From an uncultured Clostridia bacterium (lineage in GTDB: Bacteria; Bacillota; Clostridia; Oscillospirales; Acutalibacteraceae): a DNA stretch of 7,059 nt. The notes beneath the pieces were generated by a model that made no database searches, had not been told where the DNA came from, and saw only the letters and a program-made list of their open reading frames with translations. Within the stretch, counting starts at the first letter, position 1, and each line of letters opens with the position of its first letter. The position numbers were made by a program, and so were the translations under genes. Of this stretch, positions 1 through 5,616 are shown piece after piece. The stretch covers positions 1-7,059 of the forward strand of contig CANOFK010000056.1 of NCBI GenBank assembly GCA_947565265.1, read 5' to 3'.

Positions 1-1
1 C

Positions 2-391
2 AAGATGCTGAACAACGAGAACGGCTGGACCGCTGCCCAGACGATGGCCAGCTACCTGTGCCCCTCCTCTGGCATTGCCAACTGGTCTGACTGGACCCGT
101 GAGCTGATCAACGTGCCGGAGAAGGACCAGGACTGCTATGAGGTGTGGGGCGCTGCCGGCGAGGACTACCGCCTGCCCGCGCTGTCCCTGACCCCGGACG
201 AGTCTGTGGAGCGCGCGGCGCTGTACGCGGACATCAGCACCCTGGTGAAGGAGAATACCGCCAAGTTCATCAGCGGCGCGATGGATATCGAGAGCAGTTG
301 GGACAAGTATATCTCTGACCTGGAGAGCATGGGTGTGAAACGGGCCATTGAGATTACCCAGGGCGCTTACGACCGTTATAAGGCCAGATAA
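2..391 (+). CDS. Extracellular solute-binding protein of an ABC transporter (C-terminal part only)
   Basis: The reading frame is open from the window edge (codon AAG at 2-4) to TAA at 389-391, so only the last ~129 residues are present and the true start lies outside. The segment resembles the C-terminal lobe of family 1 solute-binding lipoproteins of the LipO/YtcQ type, which bind oligosaccharides or similar solutes outside the membrane and hand them to an ABC permease. The supporting pattern is the acidic 'SLTPDESVERAALYADI' stretch, then 'TAKFISGAMDIESSWDKYI' and the final 'LESMGVKRAIEITQGAYDRY', which is how these proteins normally end. The signal peptide, lipobox and binding site are not visible, so the substrate cannot be named. 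A terminator follows 44 bases downstream, so this is the last gene of its transcript. It is functionally unrelated to the ribosomal genes that follow. Family assignment is fairly secure; a sugar ligand is only the usual expectation. Confidence 0.8.
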   Translation, partial: KMLNNENGWTAAQTMASYLCPSSGIANWSDWTRELINVPEKDQDCYEVWGAAGEDYRLPALSLTPDESVERAALYADISTLVKENTAKFISGAMDIESSWDKYISDLESMGVKRAIEITQGAYDRYKAR

Positions 392-434
392 GGCCGCCGC
401 TGCCCAAAGGGCAAGGGCGATAGCCTGCTAAGAG

Positions 435-475
435 AACCGCCCCGGATAAGCGAAAGCTTGCCGGGGCGGTTTTTT
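435..475 (+). terminator. Intrinsic terminator after the solute-binding protein gene
   Basis: An 11-bp perfect stem (435-445 with 461-471) is followed by a run of six T (470-475). Inside it, AAGC (448-451) and GCTT (456-459) form a second short stem capped by the tetraloop GAAA (452-455), a GNRA loop. This is a textbook Rho-independent terminator and isolates the transporter transcript from the rplU promoter downstream. Confidence 0.93.
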
Positions 476-530
476 GGGGAGGCGGCTGTTTTGACAAGGC
501 AGAAAGGGCCTTTTGGGATACAGTTTCCCC

Positions 531-559
531 TTGACAGGGGTGGGTTTTTATGGTATGCT
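531..559 (+). promoter_or_regulatory. Sigma-A promoter of the rplU-prp-rpmA operon
   Basis: A perfect -35 box TTGACA (531-536) is followed after exactly 17 bases by TATGCT (554-559). The -10 is preceded by TGG (551-553), which makes an extended -10 (TGnTATGCT). Transcription should begin near 565-566, leaving a leader of about 76 bases before rplU. Spacing and box quality point to a strong housekeeping promoter, as expected for ribosomal-protein genes. Confidence 0.88.
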
Positions 560-565
560 AAGTAA

Positions 566-641
566 GCCGCATACTGCGGGTAACAAGGGCCCGGACGGGC
601 ACACCCGCTGTAGCGAGATCAGGATAAAGGCAGGAAATTAG
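566..641 (+). promoter_or_regulatory. Structured 5' leader of rplU, L21-leader-like
   Basis: The untranslated leader folds into GCGGGT (576-581) paired with ACCCGC (603-608), enclosing a second hairpin GCCC (589-592)/GGGC (597-600) with loop GGAC. A conserved-looking single-stranded tail, TGTAGCGAGAT, follows. A competing hairpin, CCGCA (567-571)/TGCGG (575-579), uses the same bases as the left arm of the main stem, so the two folds exclude each other. Firmicutes rplU genes carry a known autoregulatory leader (Rfam 'L21 leader'). Position, size and overall shape fit it, but I assign it from memory of that shape, not from a covariance-model search. Its ligand is presumed to be bL21. The ribosome-binding site AGGA (632-635) lies outside the stems, 6 bases before the ATG. 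Confidence 0.6.
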
Positions 642-950
642 ATGTTTGCAGTGATTGAGACAGGCGGAAAGCAGTATAAAGTGCAGTATGGCGACGTGAT
701 CTATGTGGAGAAACTGAACGCCGCAGAGAACGACACCGTGGAGTTCCCGGTGGTGGCTGTGTTCGGCGAGGGCGAGCCTAAGGTGGGCACCCCCTATGTG
801 GACGGCGCTACGGTGACCGGCAAGGTTGTGAAGAACGGTAAGGCCAAGAAGATTACGGTGTTTACCTACAAGCCTAAGAAGAATTCCAAGCGGAAGATGG
901 GCCACCGGCAGCCCTATACGAAGGTGCAGATCGAGGCTGTTAAGGCCTGA
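642..950 (+). CDS. rplU: Large-subunit ribosomal protein bL21
   Basis: bL21 binds 23S rRNA early in 50S assembly. The 102-residue product has the usual family length, begins with the signature [14 protein letters not shown] and ends with the basic rRNA-binding motif around residues 77-95 ([19 protein letters not shown]), so both ends are intact. The ATG at 642 is 6 bases after AGGA (632-635), and the conserved N-terminus confirms this start. It is the first gene of the rplU-prp-rpmA unit, behind a strong sigma-A promoter and a structured leader that probably gives feedback control. Its stop codon TGA (948-950) shares its last base with the ATG of prp, so the two are likely translationally coupled. 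Confidence 0.98.
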   Translation: MFAVIETGGKQYKVQYGDVIYVEKLNAAENDTVEFPVVAVFGEGEPKVGTPYVDGATVTGKVVKNGKAKKITVFTYKPKKNSKRKMGHRQPYTKVQIEAVKA

Positions 951-1273
951 TGATCCTGGTGGATTTTTATGTCCTTCCCGGCGACCGGATCTTGGGGTTC
1001 CGTTTTCAGGGGCACGCAGGCTGGGCGGATAAAGGGATGGACATTGTATGCGCGGCGGTTTCTTCGGCAGCGTACCTGACGGCCAACACGATTACGGAAG
1101 TGCTGGAACTGGCGCCGGAAACCTTGCGGGCCGAAGAGGGGGAGATGCTCTTGCGGCTGCGGACAGAGGATGCGCCGGCTTGCCGGGCGCTTTTGGACGG
1201 GCTGTCGCTGCATATGGAGGGGCTGGAAAAGCAGTACCCGGCGCACATACAGGTTGCGTACGTAAAGGCTTAA
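950..1273 (+). CDS. prp: Ribosomal-processing cysteine protease Prp
   Basis: Prp (YsxB) is the cysteine protease that removes the N-terminal extension of bL27 in Firmicutes and relatives. The 107-residue product has full family length. Its catalytic pair is visible in the block 'GHAGWADKGMDIVCAAVSS': His22 and Cys34, the same numbers as in the Staphylococcus aureus enzyme as I remember it. The rest has the expected small alpha/beta layout, ending in a helix of the 'LLDGLSLHMEGLEKQYP' type. The start codon overlaps the rplU stop in TGATG, with no separate strong ribosome-binding site, so coupled translation is likely and should keep the protease in proportion to ribosomal protein. Its substrate gene rpmA lies 34 bases downstream, the conserved arrangement. 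Confidence 0.95.
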   Translation: MILVDFYVLPGDRILGFRFQGHAGWADKGMDIVCAAVSSAAYLTANTITEVLELAPETLRAEEGEMLLRLRTEDAPACRALLDGLSLHMEGLEKQYPAHIQVAYVKA

Positions 1274-1307
1274 AAAAGCCATGATTTTTGAATAGGAGGC
1301 TATTATT

Positions 1308-1589
1308 ATGCTGAGAATTGATATACAGCTTTTTGCGCACAAGAAAGGTATGGGCTCTACCAAGAACGGCCGGGATTCCGAGTCTAAACGCCTGGGCGTA
1401 AAGCGGGCCGACGGCCAGTTTGTGCTGGCCGGGAATATCCTGGTCAAGCAGCGGGGCACCAAGATCCATCCGGGCGAGAACGTAGGCCGGGGCAAGGACG
1501 ACACCCTGTTTGCCAAGGTGGACGGCAAGGTGCGCTTTGAGCGCATGGGCGCGGACCGCAAGAAGGTCAGCGTGTACGCCGCCGAGTAA
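1308..1589 (+). CDS. rpmA: Large-subunit ribosomal protein bL27, made as a precursor
   Basis: bL27 reaches the peptidyl-transferase centre with its N-terminus. The 93-residue product carries the family block '[21 protein letters not shown]' split over residues 12-32 and the '[20 protein letters not shown]' block at about 49-68. It starts with [10 protein letters not shown], a hydrophobic extension ahead of HKKG. In S. aureus the equivalent MLKLNLQFFA is cut off by Prp after the final Ala, so I predict cleavage between Ala10 and His11 here. The ribosome-binding site AGGAGG (1294-1299) sits 8 bases before the ATG, much stronger than that of prp, in keeping with a high demand for bL27. A terminator follows 22 bases after the stop. 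Confidence 0.98.
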   Translation: MLRIDIQLFAHKKGMGSTKNGRDSESKRLGVKRADGQFVLAGNILVKQRGTKIHPGENVGRGKDDTLFAKVDGKVRFERMGADRKKVSVYAAE

Positions 1590-1611
1590 TCTGGCACAAA
1601 CCTGAGAGAAG

Positions 1612-1640
1612 GCCCCTTCGCGTGTAGAAGGGGCTTTTTT
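1612..1640 (+). terminator. Intrinsic terminator after rpmA
   Basis: An 8-bp perfect stem, GCCCCTTC (1612-1619) with GAAGGGGC (1627-1634), has a 7-base loop and is followed directly by six T (1635-1640). It should end most rplU-prp-rpmA transcripts before the acetyltransferase gene and obgE. Confidence 0.92.
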
Positions 1641-1678
1641 GTGGAGAAGAAACAGAGGGAAACGGGGGGAGGAGAAAG

Positions 1679-2188
1679 GTGACGTTGGGGATCTACACGA
1701 AAAGGCTGGCTATAGAGCCCTTTTGCCTGGCTTTTTTGGAGGACTATTGCCGGGAGTTTACGGAGGGGATCACACAATACCAGTACCCGGACAGTTTTAC
1801 GGACCTGGCGGCCGCGAGGCAGGTGATGGCCGGCTTTATAGAGGATATGGAGCGGGGGGAGATGCTGGAACTGGCTGTTTTGGACCGGGAGGGCCAGTTT
1901 ATTGGCAGCGTGGAGGTGTTCGGGCTTAAGGAAGAGGCCCCGGAGATTGGGCTGTGGATGAAGGGGGCGGCCCAGGGGCTGGGGTACGGCTATGAGGCCC
2001 TACAGGGCGTTTTGGACTACCTGAACAGCTTGGGGCGGTATACGTACTACCGGTACGAGGCCGATGTGCGGAACCTTCCCAGCCTCCGCCTGGCGGAGAA
2101 ATTCCGTTTTGAAAAGGGCGGGCAGGAAGAGGTTATAACAGGGTCCGGGAAAAGGCTGCTGTTGCAGGCTTACCGGATTTACGGGTAA
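1679..2188 (+). CDS. GNAT acetyltransferase, RimJ/RimL type
   Basis: The 169-residue protein has the length and layout of the Acetyltransf_3 (RimJ/RimL-like) branch of the GNAT superfamily, which moves an acetyl group from acetyl-CoA to an amine, often a protein N-terminus or a small molecule. Visible marks are the N-terminal 'TKRLAIEPF' strand, the beta-strand 'GQFIGSVEVFGL' (72-83), 'PEIGLWM' (88-94), the acetyl-CoA pyrophosphate-binding loop QGLGYGYEA (99-107) and the late motif 'NLPSLRLAEKFRF' (132-144). The substrate cannot be read from the sequence. The start is GTG at 1679, preceded by GGAGGAG (1668-1674). It lies between rpmA and obgE, which are commonly adjacent in Firmicutes, and it follows the rpmA terminator by only 38 bases. 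The neighbourhood permits, but does not show, a ribosomal-protein target. Confidence 0.85.
   Translation: MTLGIYTKRLAIEPFCLAFLEDYCREFTEGITQYQYPDSFTDLAAARQVMAGFIEDMERGEMLELAVLDREGQFIGSVEVFGLKEEAPEIGLWMKGAAQGLGYGYEALQGVLDYLNSLGRYTYYRYEADVRNLPSLRLAEKFRFEKGGQEEVITGSGKRLLLQAYRIYG
2109..2139 (+). promoter_or_regulatory. Weak candidate sigma-A promoter ahead of obgE
   Basis: TTGAAA (2109-2114) and TATAAC (2134-2139) each match the sigma-A boxes at five of six positions, but they are 19 bases apart instead of 17, so activity is doubtful. It lies inside the 3' part of the acetyltransferase gene. A start near 2146 would give obgE a leader of about 87 bases. It is listed because obgE otherwise depends on read-through of the rpmA terminator or on an unseen promoter before 1679. 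Confidence 0.22.
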
Positions 2189-2232
2189 GAGGACACAGGA
2201 CGGCTGGGGAGGATCCCCTGGGAGGTGCAAAG

Positions 2233-3504
2233 ATGTTTATTGACGTTGCGAAAATCTACATTAAGGCCGGGGACGGCGGGGACGGCGCGGTGGCTTTTCA
2301 CCGGGAGAAGTACGTGGCGGCCGGGGGGCCCGACGGGGGCGACGGCGGCCGGGGGGGGAGCGTGGTGTTCCTGGCGGACAGCAACCTTTCTACGCTGGCG
2401 GATTTCCGCTATAAGCGCAAGTATGTGGCCCAGCGGGGGGAGAACGGCCGGGGCGGGCGCTGCGCGGGAAAATCGGCCCCGGACCTGGTGGTGCGGGTGC
2501 CCTGCGGCACCCTGGTAAAGGATGCGGAGAGCGGGCGGGTGATCGCCGACATATGGGACGGGGAGCCCCAGGTCATTGCCAAAGGGGGGAAAGGCGGCTG
2601 GGGGAACACCCACTTTGCCACCCCGGCCCGGCAGGCCCCCCGGTTTGCCAAGCCCGGCCTGCCCGGCCAGGAACTGACCGTACAGCTTGAGTTGAAATTG
2701 CTGGCGGACGTGGGGCTGGTGGGGTTCCCCAATGTGGGGAAGTCCACGCTGATCTCTGTGGTGTCAGAGGCCAAGCCCAACATTGCGGACTACCACTTTA
2801 CCACCCTGACCCCGGTGCTGGGGGTAGTGCCTTTGGGGGAGGGCCGCTCCTTTGTCATGGCGGATATCCCCGGATTGATTGAGGGGGCCTGGGAGGGCAA
2901 AGGGCTGGGGCACCAGTTTTTGCGGCACGTGGAGCGCTGCCGGATGCTGGTACACCTGGTGGACGTGGCAGGCAGCGAGGGCCGGGACCCGAAAGAGGAT
3001 TTTGCCATTATCAACCGGGAACTGCGCAAGTTTAACCCGGAACTGGCGGAGCGGCCCATGCTGGTGGCGGGCAACAAGTGCGACCTGGCCGAGGAGGCCC
3101 AGGTGGAGGAATTCCGCCGGTTTGTGGAGGGGCAGGGGTATAGCTTTTTCCCCATTATCGCCCCGATCAACGAGCAGGTGGACGTGTTGCTGGACGCCAT
3201 TACCGCCCAACTGCAAAAGCTGCCGCCGATCCTGCGCTATCAGCCGGAACCGGTAGAGTTGCAGCCGGTGGAGCAGATGCAGCGGGAGAAGGCCAGCGTG
3301 CGCGTGGAGGAGGGGATCTACCTGGTGGAGGCCCCCTGGCTGGAGCGTATTATGCTGACCGTGGACTTCGACGACGCGGAGTCTTTGCAGTACTTCCAGC
3401 GGGTGCTGATACAGACCGGGGTGATCGACGCCCTGCGGGAGGCGGGCTGCGACGAAGGGGATACGGTGGATATTTACGGGCTGGAATTTGACTTTGTGGA
3501 GTAA
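2233..3504 (+). CDS. obgE: Obg-family GTPase (50S ribosome assembly)
   Basis: ObgE/CgtA is a GTPase that joins late 50S subunit assembly and links it to growth and stress; in Bacillus it is also needed for sporulation. The 423-residue protein has all three domains. The glycine-rich Obg fold (1-157) includes 'KAGDGGDGAVAFHREKY'. The G domain has P-loop GFPNVGKST (164-172), switch I TTLTP (190-194), DIPGLIEGA (211-219) and NKCD (281-284). The C-terminal OCT domain (about 353-423) ends 'EGDTVDIYGLEFDFVE'. The usual SA of the G5 motif is replaced by IA (309-310, in FFPIIAPIN), and residue 220 is Trp where His or Ser is usual. The start follows a near-perfect ribosome-binding site, GGAGGTG (2221-2227), 5 bases away. 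mrnC begins 3 bases after its stop. Confidence 0.97.
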   Translation: MFIDVAKIYIKAGDGGDGAVAFHREKYVAAGGPDGGDGGRGGSVVFLADSNLSTLADFRYKRKYVAQRGENGRGGRCAGKSAPDLVVRVPCGTLVKDAESGRVIADIWDGEPQVIAKGGKGGWGNTHFATPARQAPRFAKPGLPGQELTVQLELKLLADVGLVGFPNVGKSTLISVVSEAKPNIADYHFTTLTPVLGVVPLGEGRSFVMADIPGLIEGAWEGKGLGHQFLRHVERCRMLVHLVDVAGSEGRDPKEDFAIINRELRKFNPELAERPMLVAGNKCDLAEEAQVEEFRRFVEGQGYSFFPIIAPINEQVDVLLDAITAQLQKLPPILRYQPEPVELQPVEQMQREKASVRVEEGIYLVEAPWLERIMLTVDFDDAESLQYFQRVLIQTGVIDALREAGCDEGDTVDIYGLEFDFVE

Positions 3505-3507
3505 GGG

Positions 3508-3927
3508 GTGGGGGATTTGGAAACACTTTTGGGGAAACCCGGTGATTTCCGGCTGCTGAGCCCGCTGGATCTGGCCTTTGTAGGGGACGGGGTATATGAC
3601 CTGCTTTGCCGGGAGTACCTGTTGCAGGGCGGCAGTTGCCCGGTGAAAAAGCTGCATGGCCGCAAAACCCGCCTGGTGCGCTGCCAGGCCCAGGCAGCGG
3701 CGCTACGGGCCCTGTGGCCCCGGCTGACCGGGGAGGAGCAGGCCGTGGCCCTGCGGGGCCGCAATGCCCATGTGGGCCATGTGCCCAAAAATGCCAGCAC
3801 CGCGGACTATCACGGGGCGACGGCTATGGAGGCGCTGTTTGGGTGGCTGTACCTGGCCGGGGATATGCCCAGGGTGCGGGAACTGTTCGCGCTGGCCCTA
3901 GACGCCGCCGGGCAACCCGAAACATAA
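3508..3927 (+). CDS. mrnC: Mini-ribonuclease III (23S rRNA maturation)
   Basis: MrnC is a dimeric RNase III-type enzyme without the double-stranded-RNA-binding domain; in Bacillus it trims both ends of 23S rRNA precursors, aided by uL3. The 139-residue length matches the family. Landmarks are 'LAFVGDGVYDLLCREYL' (22-38) with the metal-binding Asp27, 'KLHGRKTRLV' (48-57), 'LRGRNAHVGHVPKNAST' (82-98), 'DYHGATAMEALFGWLYL' (100-116) with the second catalytic acid Glu108, and a C-terminal helix. The start is GTG at 3508, 3 bases after the obgE stop. Its ribosome-binding site GGAG (3498-3501) lies in the last codons of obgE, which implies coupled translation. In many Firmicutes mrnC is found beside cysS; here it sits with ObgE, another large-subunit maturation factor. 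Confidence 0.93.
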   Translation: MGDLETLLGKPGDFRLLSPLDLAFVGDGVYDLLCREYLLQGGSCPVKKLHGRKTRLVRCQAQAAALRALWPRLTGEEQAVALRGRNAHVGHVPKNASTADYHGATAMEALFGWLYLAGDMPRVRELFALALDAAGQPET

Positions 3928-3940
3928 CGGAGGGGATAGG

Positions 3941-4396
3941 ATGGTGCGGGACAGGTTGATGGAAACTTTTACCGCCCCGGAATTCCGGCAGGCGTTCCGG
4001 CTGTATTTTCAGGAACTGGGCTGCCAGGTGAAGGACTGGGAGAGGCTGTTCCGGGAGATGGACGGGGACGGCCGGGGGAACCGGGCCTTCCTGCGGGAGG
4101 ACGGGGGGCAGGCGGTAGGGTTCATCCAGTTTTGCATGGTGGAACTGGAGAGCTGGTTCTTCCGCAAAAAGATGGGGTTTATCCGGGAGTTCTGGGTGGC
4201 CCCGGCGTACCGTGGCCAGGGGCATGGCAAGGCGCTGCTGGCCAAGGCGGAAGGGTACCTGAAGGAGGCCGGCGCCGGGGGCGTACTGCTGACCACAGAC
4301 ACGGCGGCGGGGTTTTACCAACGGCAGGGCTACCGCCCGGACCCTTATATGCAGGCAAAAAACCATGACCCGGTGTACGGGAAGGATCTGCCGTGA
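3941..4396 (+). CDS. GNAT-family acetyltransferase
   Basis: This 151-residue protein belongs to the GNAT superfamily. The strand 'AVGFIQFCMVELES' (58-71) leads into 'FIREFWVAPAYRGQGHGKAL' (80-99), where RGQGHG (91-96) is the acetyl-CoA pyrophosphate-binding loop of motif A. The end, 'LLTTDTAAGFYQRQGYRP', is the usual 'Fy.r.GF' closing motif. It differs clearly from the acetyltransferase at 1679-2188, which has a QGLGYG loop and a RimL-like layout, so the two are not recent duplicates. The substrate is unknown. The ATG at 3941 follows GGAGG (3929-3933) by 7 bases; a second ATG at 3959 has no comparable site. It begins 13 bases after mrnC and is probably cotranscribed with obgE, mrnC and the downstream YitT gene. 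Confidence 0.85.
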   Translation: MVRDRLMETFTAPEFRQAFRLYFQELGCQVKDWERLFREMDGDGRGNRAFLREDGGQAVGFIQFCMVELESWFFRKKMGFIREFWVAPAYRGQGHGKALLAKAEGYLKEAGAGGVLLTTDTAAGFYQRQGYRPDPYMQAKNHDPVYGKDLP

Positions 4397-4423
4397 AAGG
4401 ACAGGGCGAGAGGAGAGCATAGT

Positions 4424-5344
4424 ATGCGGAGCAAACGCAAGGATTTATTTCTGGACGCAGCCTTTTTGGTGACAGGGGCGGTGGTGTATGCAGCGGCGGT
4501 GACCGGGCTGACCGCGCCCAACAACATTGCCCCCGGCGGTGTGACGGGCCTTTGTACCATGCTGAACTTTTTGTTTGGCACCCCCATTGGCCTGATGAGT
4601 TTCCTCATCAACATACCCATTATCATCTGGGCGGTCCTGGAGATTGGGTATAAGCTGGTGGTGCGCACGATGGCGGCCATTGTGCTGTCGTCGGTGTTTA
4701 TCGACCTGTTTTCCGGCTTTATGCCGGTGTACCGGGGGAACCCGATCCTGGTGGCGATTTTCTCCGGGGTCTGCGAGGGGCTGGGCCTTTCGCTGACCTT
4801 TGTGCGGGGGGCTACCACCGGCGGCACGGATATGGTGGCCCGGCTGCTGGAACACCGGATGCCCCACCTGTCCATGGGCAAGCTGATGCTGGCCCTGGAC
4901 GGGGTGATTGTGGCGGTGTCGGCGGTTGTGTTTGGCAGCATTGAAAATGCTATGTACGCCTGCATCGACATTTTTGTGTGCACCAGCATTATCGACTCGA
5001 TCCTCTACGGCACGGACGTGGGCACGGGCAAGCTGTTCTATGTGATGTCCCCCAAGGTGCGGCAGATGGGGGAACGGGTGATACGGGAGATGGACCGGAC
5101 GGTGACTTACCTGGACAGCCACGGCGGCTACAGCAAGGAGCCGGGGGAACTGATGTTGTGTGTGGTGCGCCGGTTTGAGGTGTACCAGGTACAGGCCATT
5201 ATACGGGAAGAGGATAAGAACGCCTTTGTGATTGTGGGGGACGCGGGGCAGATTACCGGCGAGGGCTTTCGGCCTATGCGCCCGGACGACAAGCCCCTGG
5301 GGGAACTGCTGAAGGAATTGCGGGGCGGCGAGAACGGGCGCTAA
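4424..5344 (+). CDS. YitT-family membrane protein with C-terminal DUF2179 domain
   Basis: YitT proteins are multi-pass membrane proteins common in Firmicutes; their transport or signalling role is not established. The 306-residue length is typical. About six membrane segments are visible, near 8-28, 56-75, 79-98, 107-127, 153-172 and 177-196. Two family signatures stand out: APNNIAPGGVTGL (31-43) and GATTGGTDMVARLL (129-142), which are repeats of the same half-motif. The soluble end (about 203-284) is the DUF2179 domain, including 'DRTVTYLDSHGGYSKEPGEL' (224-243) and 'VYQVQAIIREEDKNAFVIV' (253-271). The ATG at 4424 follows AGGAG (4411-4415) by 8 bases. It is the last gene of the obgE run, and a hairpin terminator begins 6 bases after its stop. 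Several YitT paralogues per genome are common, so I give no gene symbol. Confidence 0.92.
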   Translation: MRSKRKDLFLDAAFLVTGAVVYAAAVTGLTAPNNIAPGGVTGLCTMLNFLFGTPIGLMSFLINIPIIIWAVLEIGYKLVVRTMAAIVLSSVFIDLFSGFMPVYRGNPILVAIFSGVCEGLGLSLTFVRGATTGGTDMVARLLEHRMPHLSMGKLMLALDGVIVAVSAVVFGSIENAMYACIDIFVCTSIIDSILYGTDVGTGKLFYVMSPKVRQMGERVIREMDRTVTYLDSHGGYSKEPGELMLCVVRRFEVYQVQAIIREEDKNAFVIVGDAGQITGEGFRPMRPDDKPLGELLKELRGGENGR

Positions 5345-5349
5345 AAAGG

Positions 5350-5378
5350 AAAAGGCCCGGCACAAGGCCGGACCTTTT
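5350..5378. terminator. Bidirectional terminator between the convergent YitT gene and the small N/Q/S-rich gene
   Basis: AAAAGG (5350-5355) pairs with CCTTTT (5373-5378), then CCGGC (5357-5361) pairs with GCCGG (5367-5371), with one mismatch between. On the plus strand the T run is short (5375-5378). On the minus strand the stem is followed by TTTTCCTTTTT. The hairpin therefore serves both the YitT gene coming from the left and the small minus-strand gene coming from the right, and it is probably more efficient for the latter. Confidence 0.8.
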
Positions 5379-5395
5379 GGCTGCCATAGGGCGGT

Positions 5396-5569
5396 TTAGA
5401 ACTGGTTGTCCTGCTCCTGGCTGTAGTTGGAACGCTGGTTCTGGTTCTTGCTGTTTTTGCTGTTCTGGTTCTGGCTGTTCTGGTTGCTCTGGCGGTTCTG
5501 GCTCTGGTTCTGGGAGCGGTTGTTCTGGTTCTGGCTGCGGTTATTCTGGTTCTGATTCTGATTAGACAT
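5396..5569 (-). CDS. Small Asn/Gln/Ser-rich protein of unknown function (57 aa), possibly spore-related
   Basis: I do not recognise a named family. The minus strand reads ATG (5569-5567) to TAA (5398-5396). Of 57 residues, 19 are Asn, 17 Gln and 10 Ser, with 4 Arg, 2 Lys, one Tyr, one Glu, one Asp and a C-terminal Phe. It begins MSNQNQNQNNRSQNQ and ends QRSNYSQEQDNQF. There is no hydrophobic segment, Cys or signal peptide, so it should be a soluble, disordered, basic cytoplasmic protein. Evidence for a real gene: a ribosome-binding site, AAAGGGTG (5585-5578), 8 bases before the ATG; strict use of the repeated CAG/AAC codon pair in this frame; an efficient terminator just after the stop; and a sporulation-type promoter candidate upstream. 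Small N/Q/S-rich proteins include gamma-type small acid-soluble spore proteins of Bacillus (SspE), and the neighbours yabP and yabQ are spore genes. A spore role is my inference. Confidence 0.68.
   Translation of the reverse strand: MSNQNQNQNNRSQNQNNRSQNQSQNRQSNQNSQNQNSKNSKNQNQRSNYSQEQDNQF
5403..5560 (-). repeat. Degenerate hexamer repeat (CAGAAC on the minus strand)
   Basis: The coding strand of the small gene is built from imperfect in-frame CAG-AAC units (seen as GTTCTG on the plus strand), interrupted by AGC, CGC and AAA/AAG codons. Because the unit is 6 bases, gain or loss of a copy by slippage changes length by Gln-Asn pairs without shifting the frame. The repeat lies wholly inside the ORF. 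Confidence 0.75.
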
Positions 5570-5577
5570 AGCGTTAA

Positions 5578-5585
5578 CACCCTTT
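5578..5585 (-). promoter_or_regulatory. Ribosome-binding site of the small N/Q/S-rich gene
   Basis: On the minus strand AAAGGGTG precedes the ATG at 5569 by 8 bases. It differs from the ideal AAGGAGGTG but keeps the purine core and good spacing. It selects the N/Q/S frame: a GTG within this site would open a different, Arg/Thr-rich frame, but that GTG has no ribosome-binding site of its own. Confidence 0.6.
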
Positions 5586-5616
5586 CATTCTCAAAATCTG
5601 AAACCCGCGGGGCCGC

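Noticed and set aside
491..496. A second TTGACA upstream of rplU
   Set aside because: No acceptable -10 box lies 16-18 bases downstream; the promoter at 531-559 is far better.
1267..1280. Small hairpin GGCT/AGCC at the end of prp as a terminator
   Set aside because: Only 4 bp, not directly followed by a T run, and located inside an operon just before the rpmA ribosome-binding site.
4445..5365. Minus-strand open frame of 306 codons opposite the YitT gene
   Set aside because: His/Pro/Gln-rich shadow caused by GC-rich third positions of the real gene; no family features. The same holds for long minus-strand frames at 2764-3657 and 914-1777.
5341..5580. Arg/Thr-rich minus-strand frame of 79 codons starting at a GTG
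   Set aside because: It is a shifted reading of the same hexamer repeat. The GTG is itself part of the ribosome-binding site of the N/Q/S frame, and the frame runs through the terminator hairpin.
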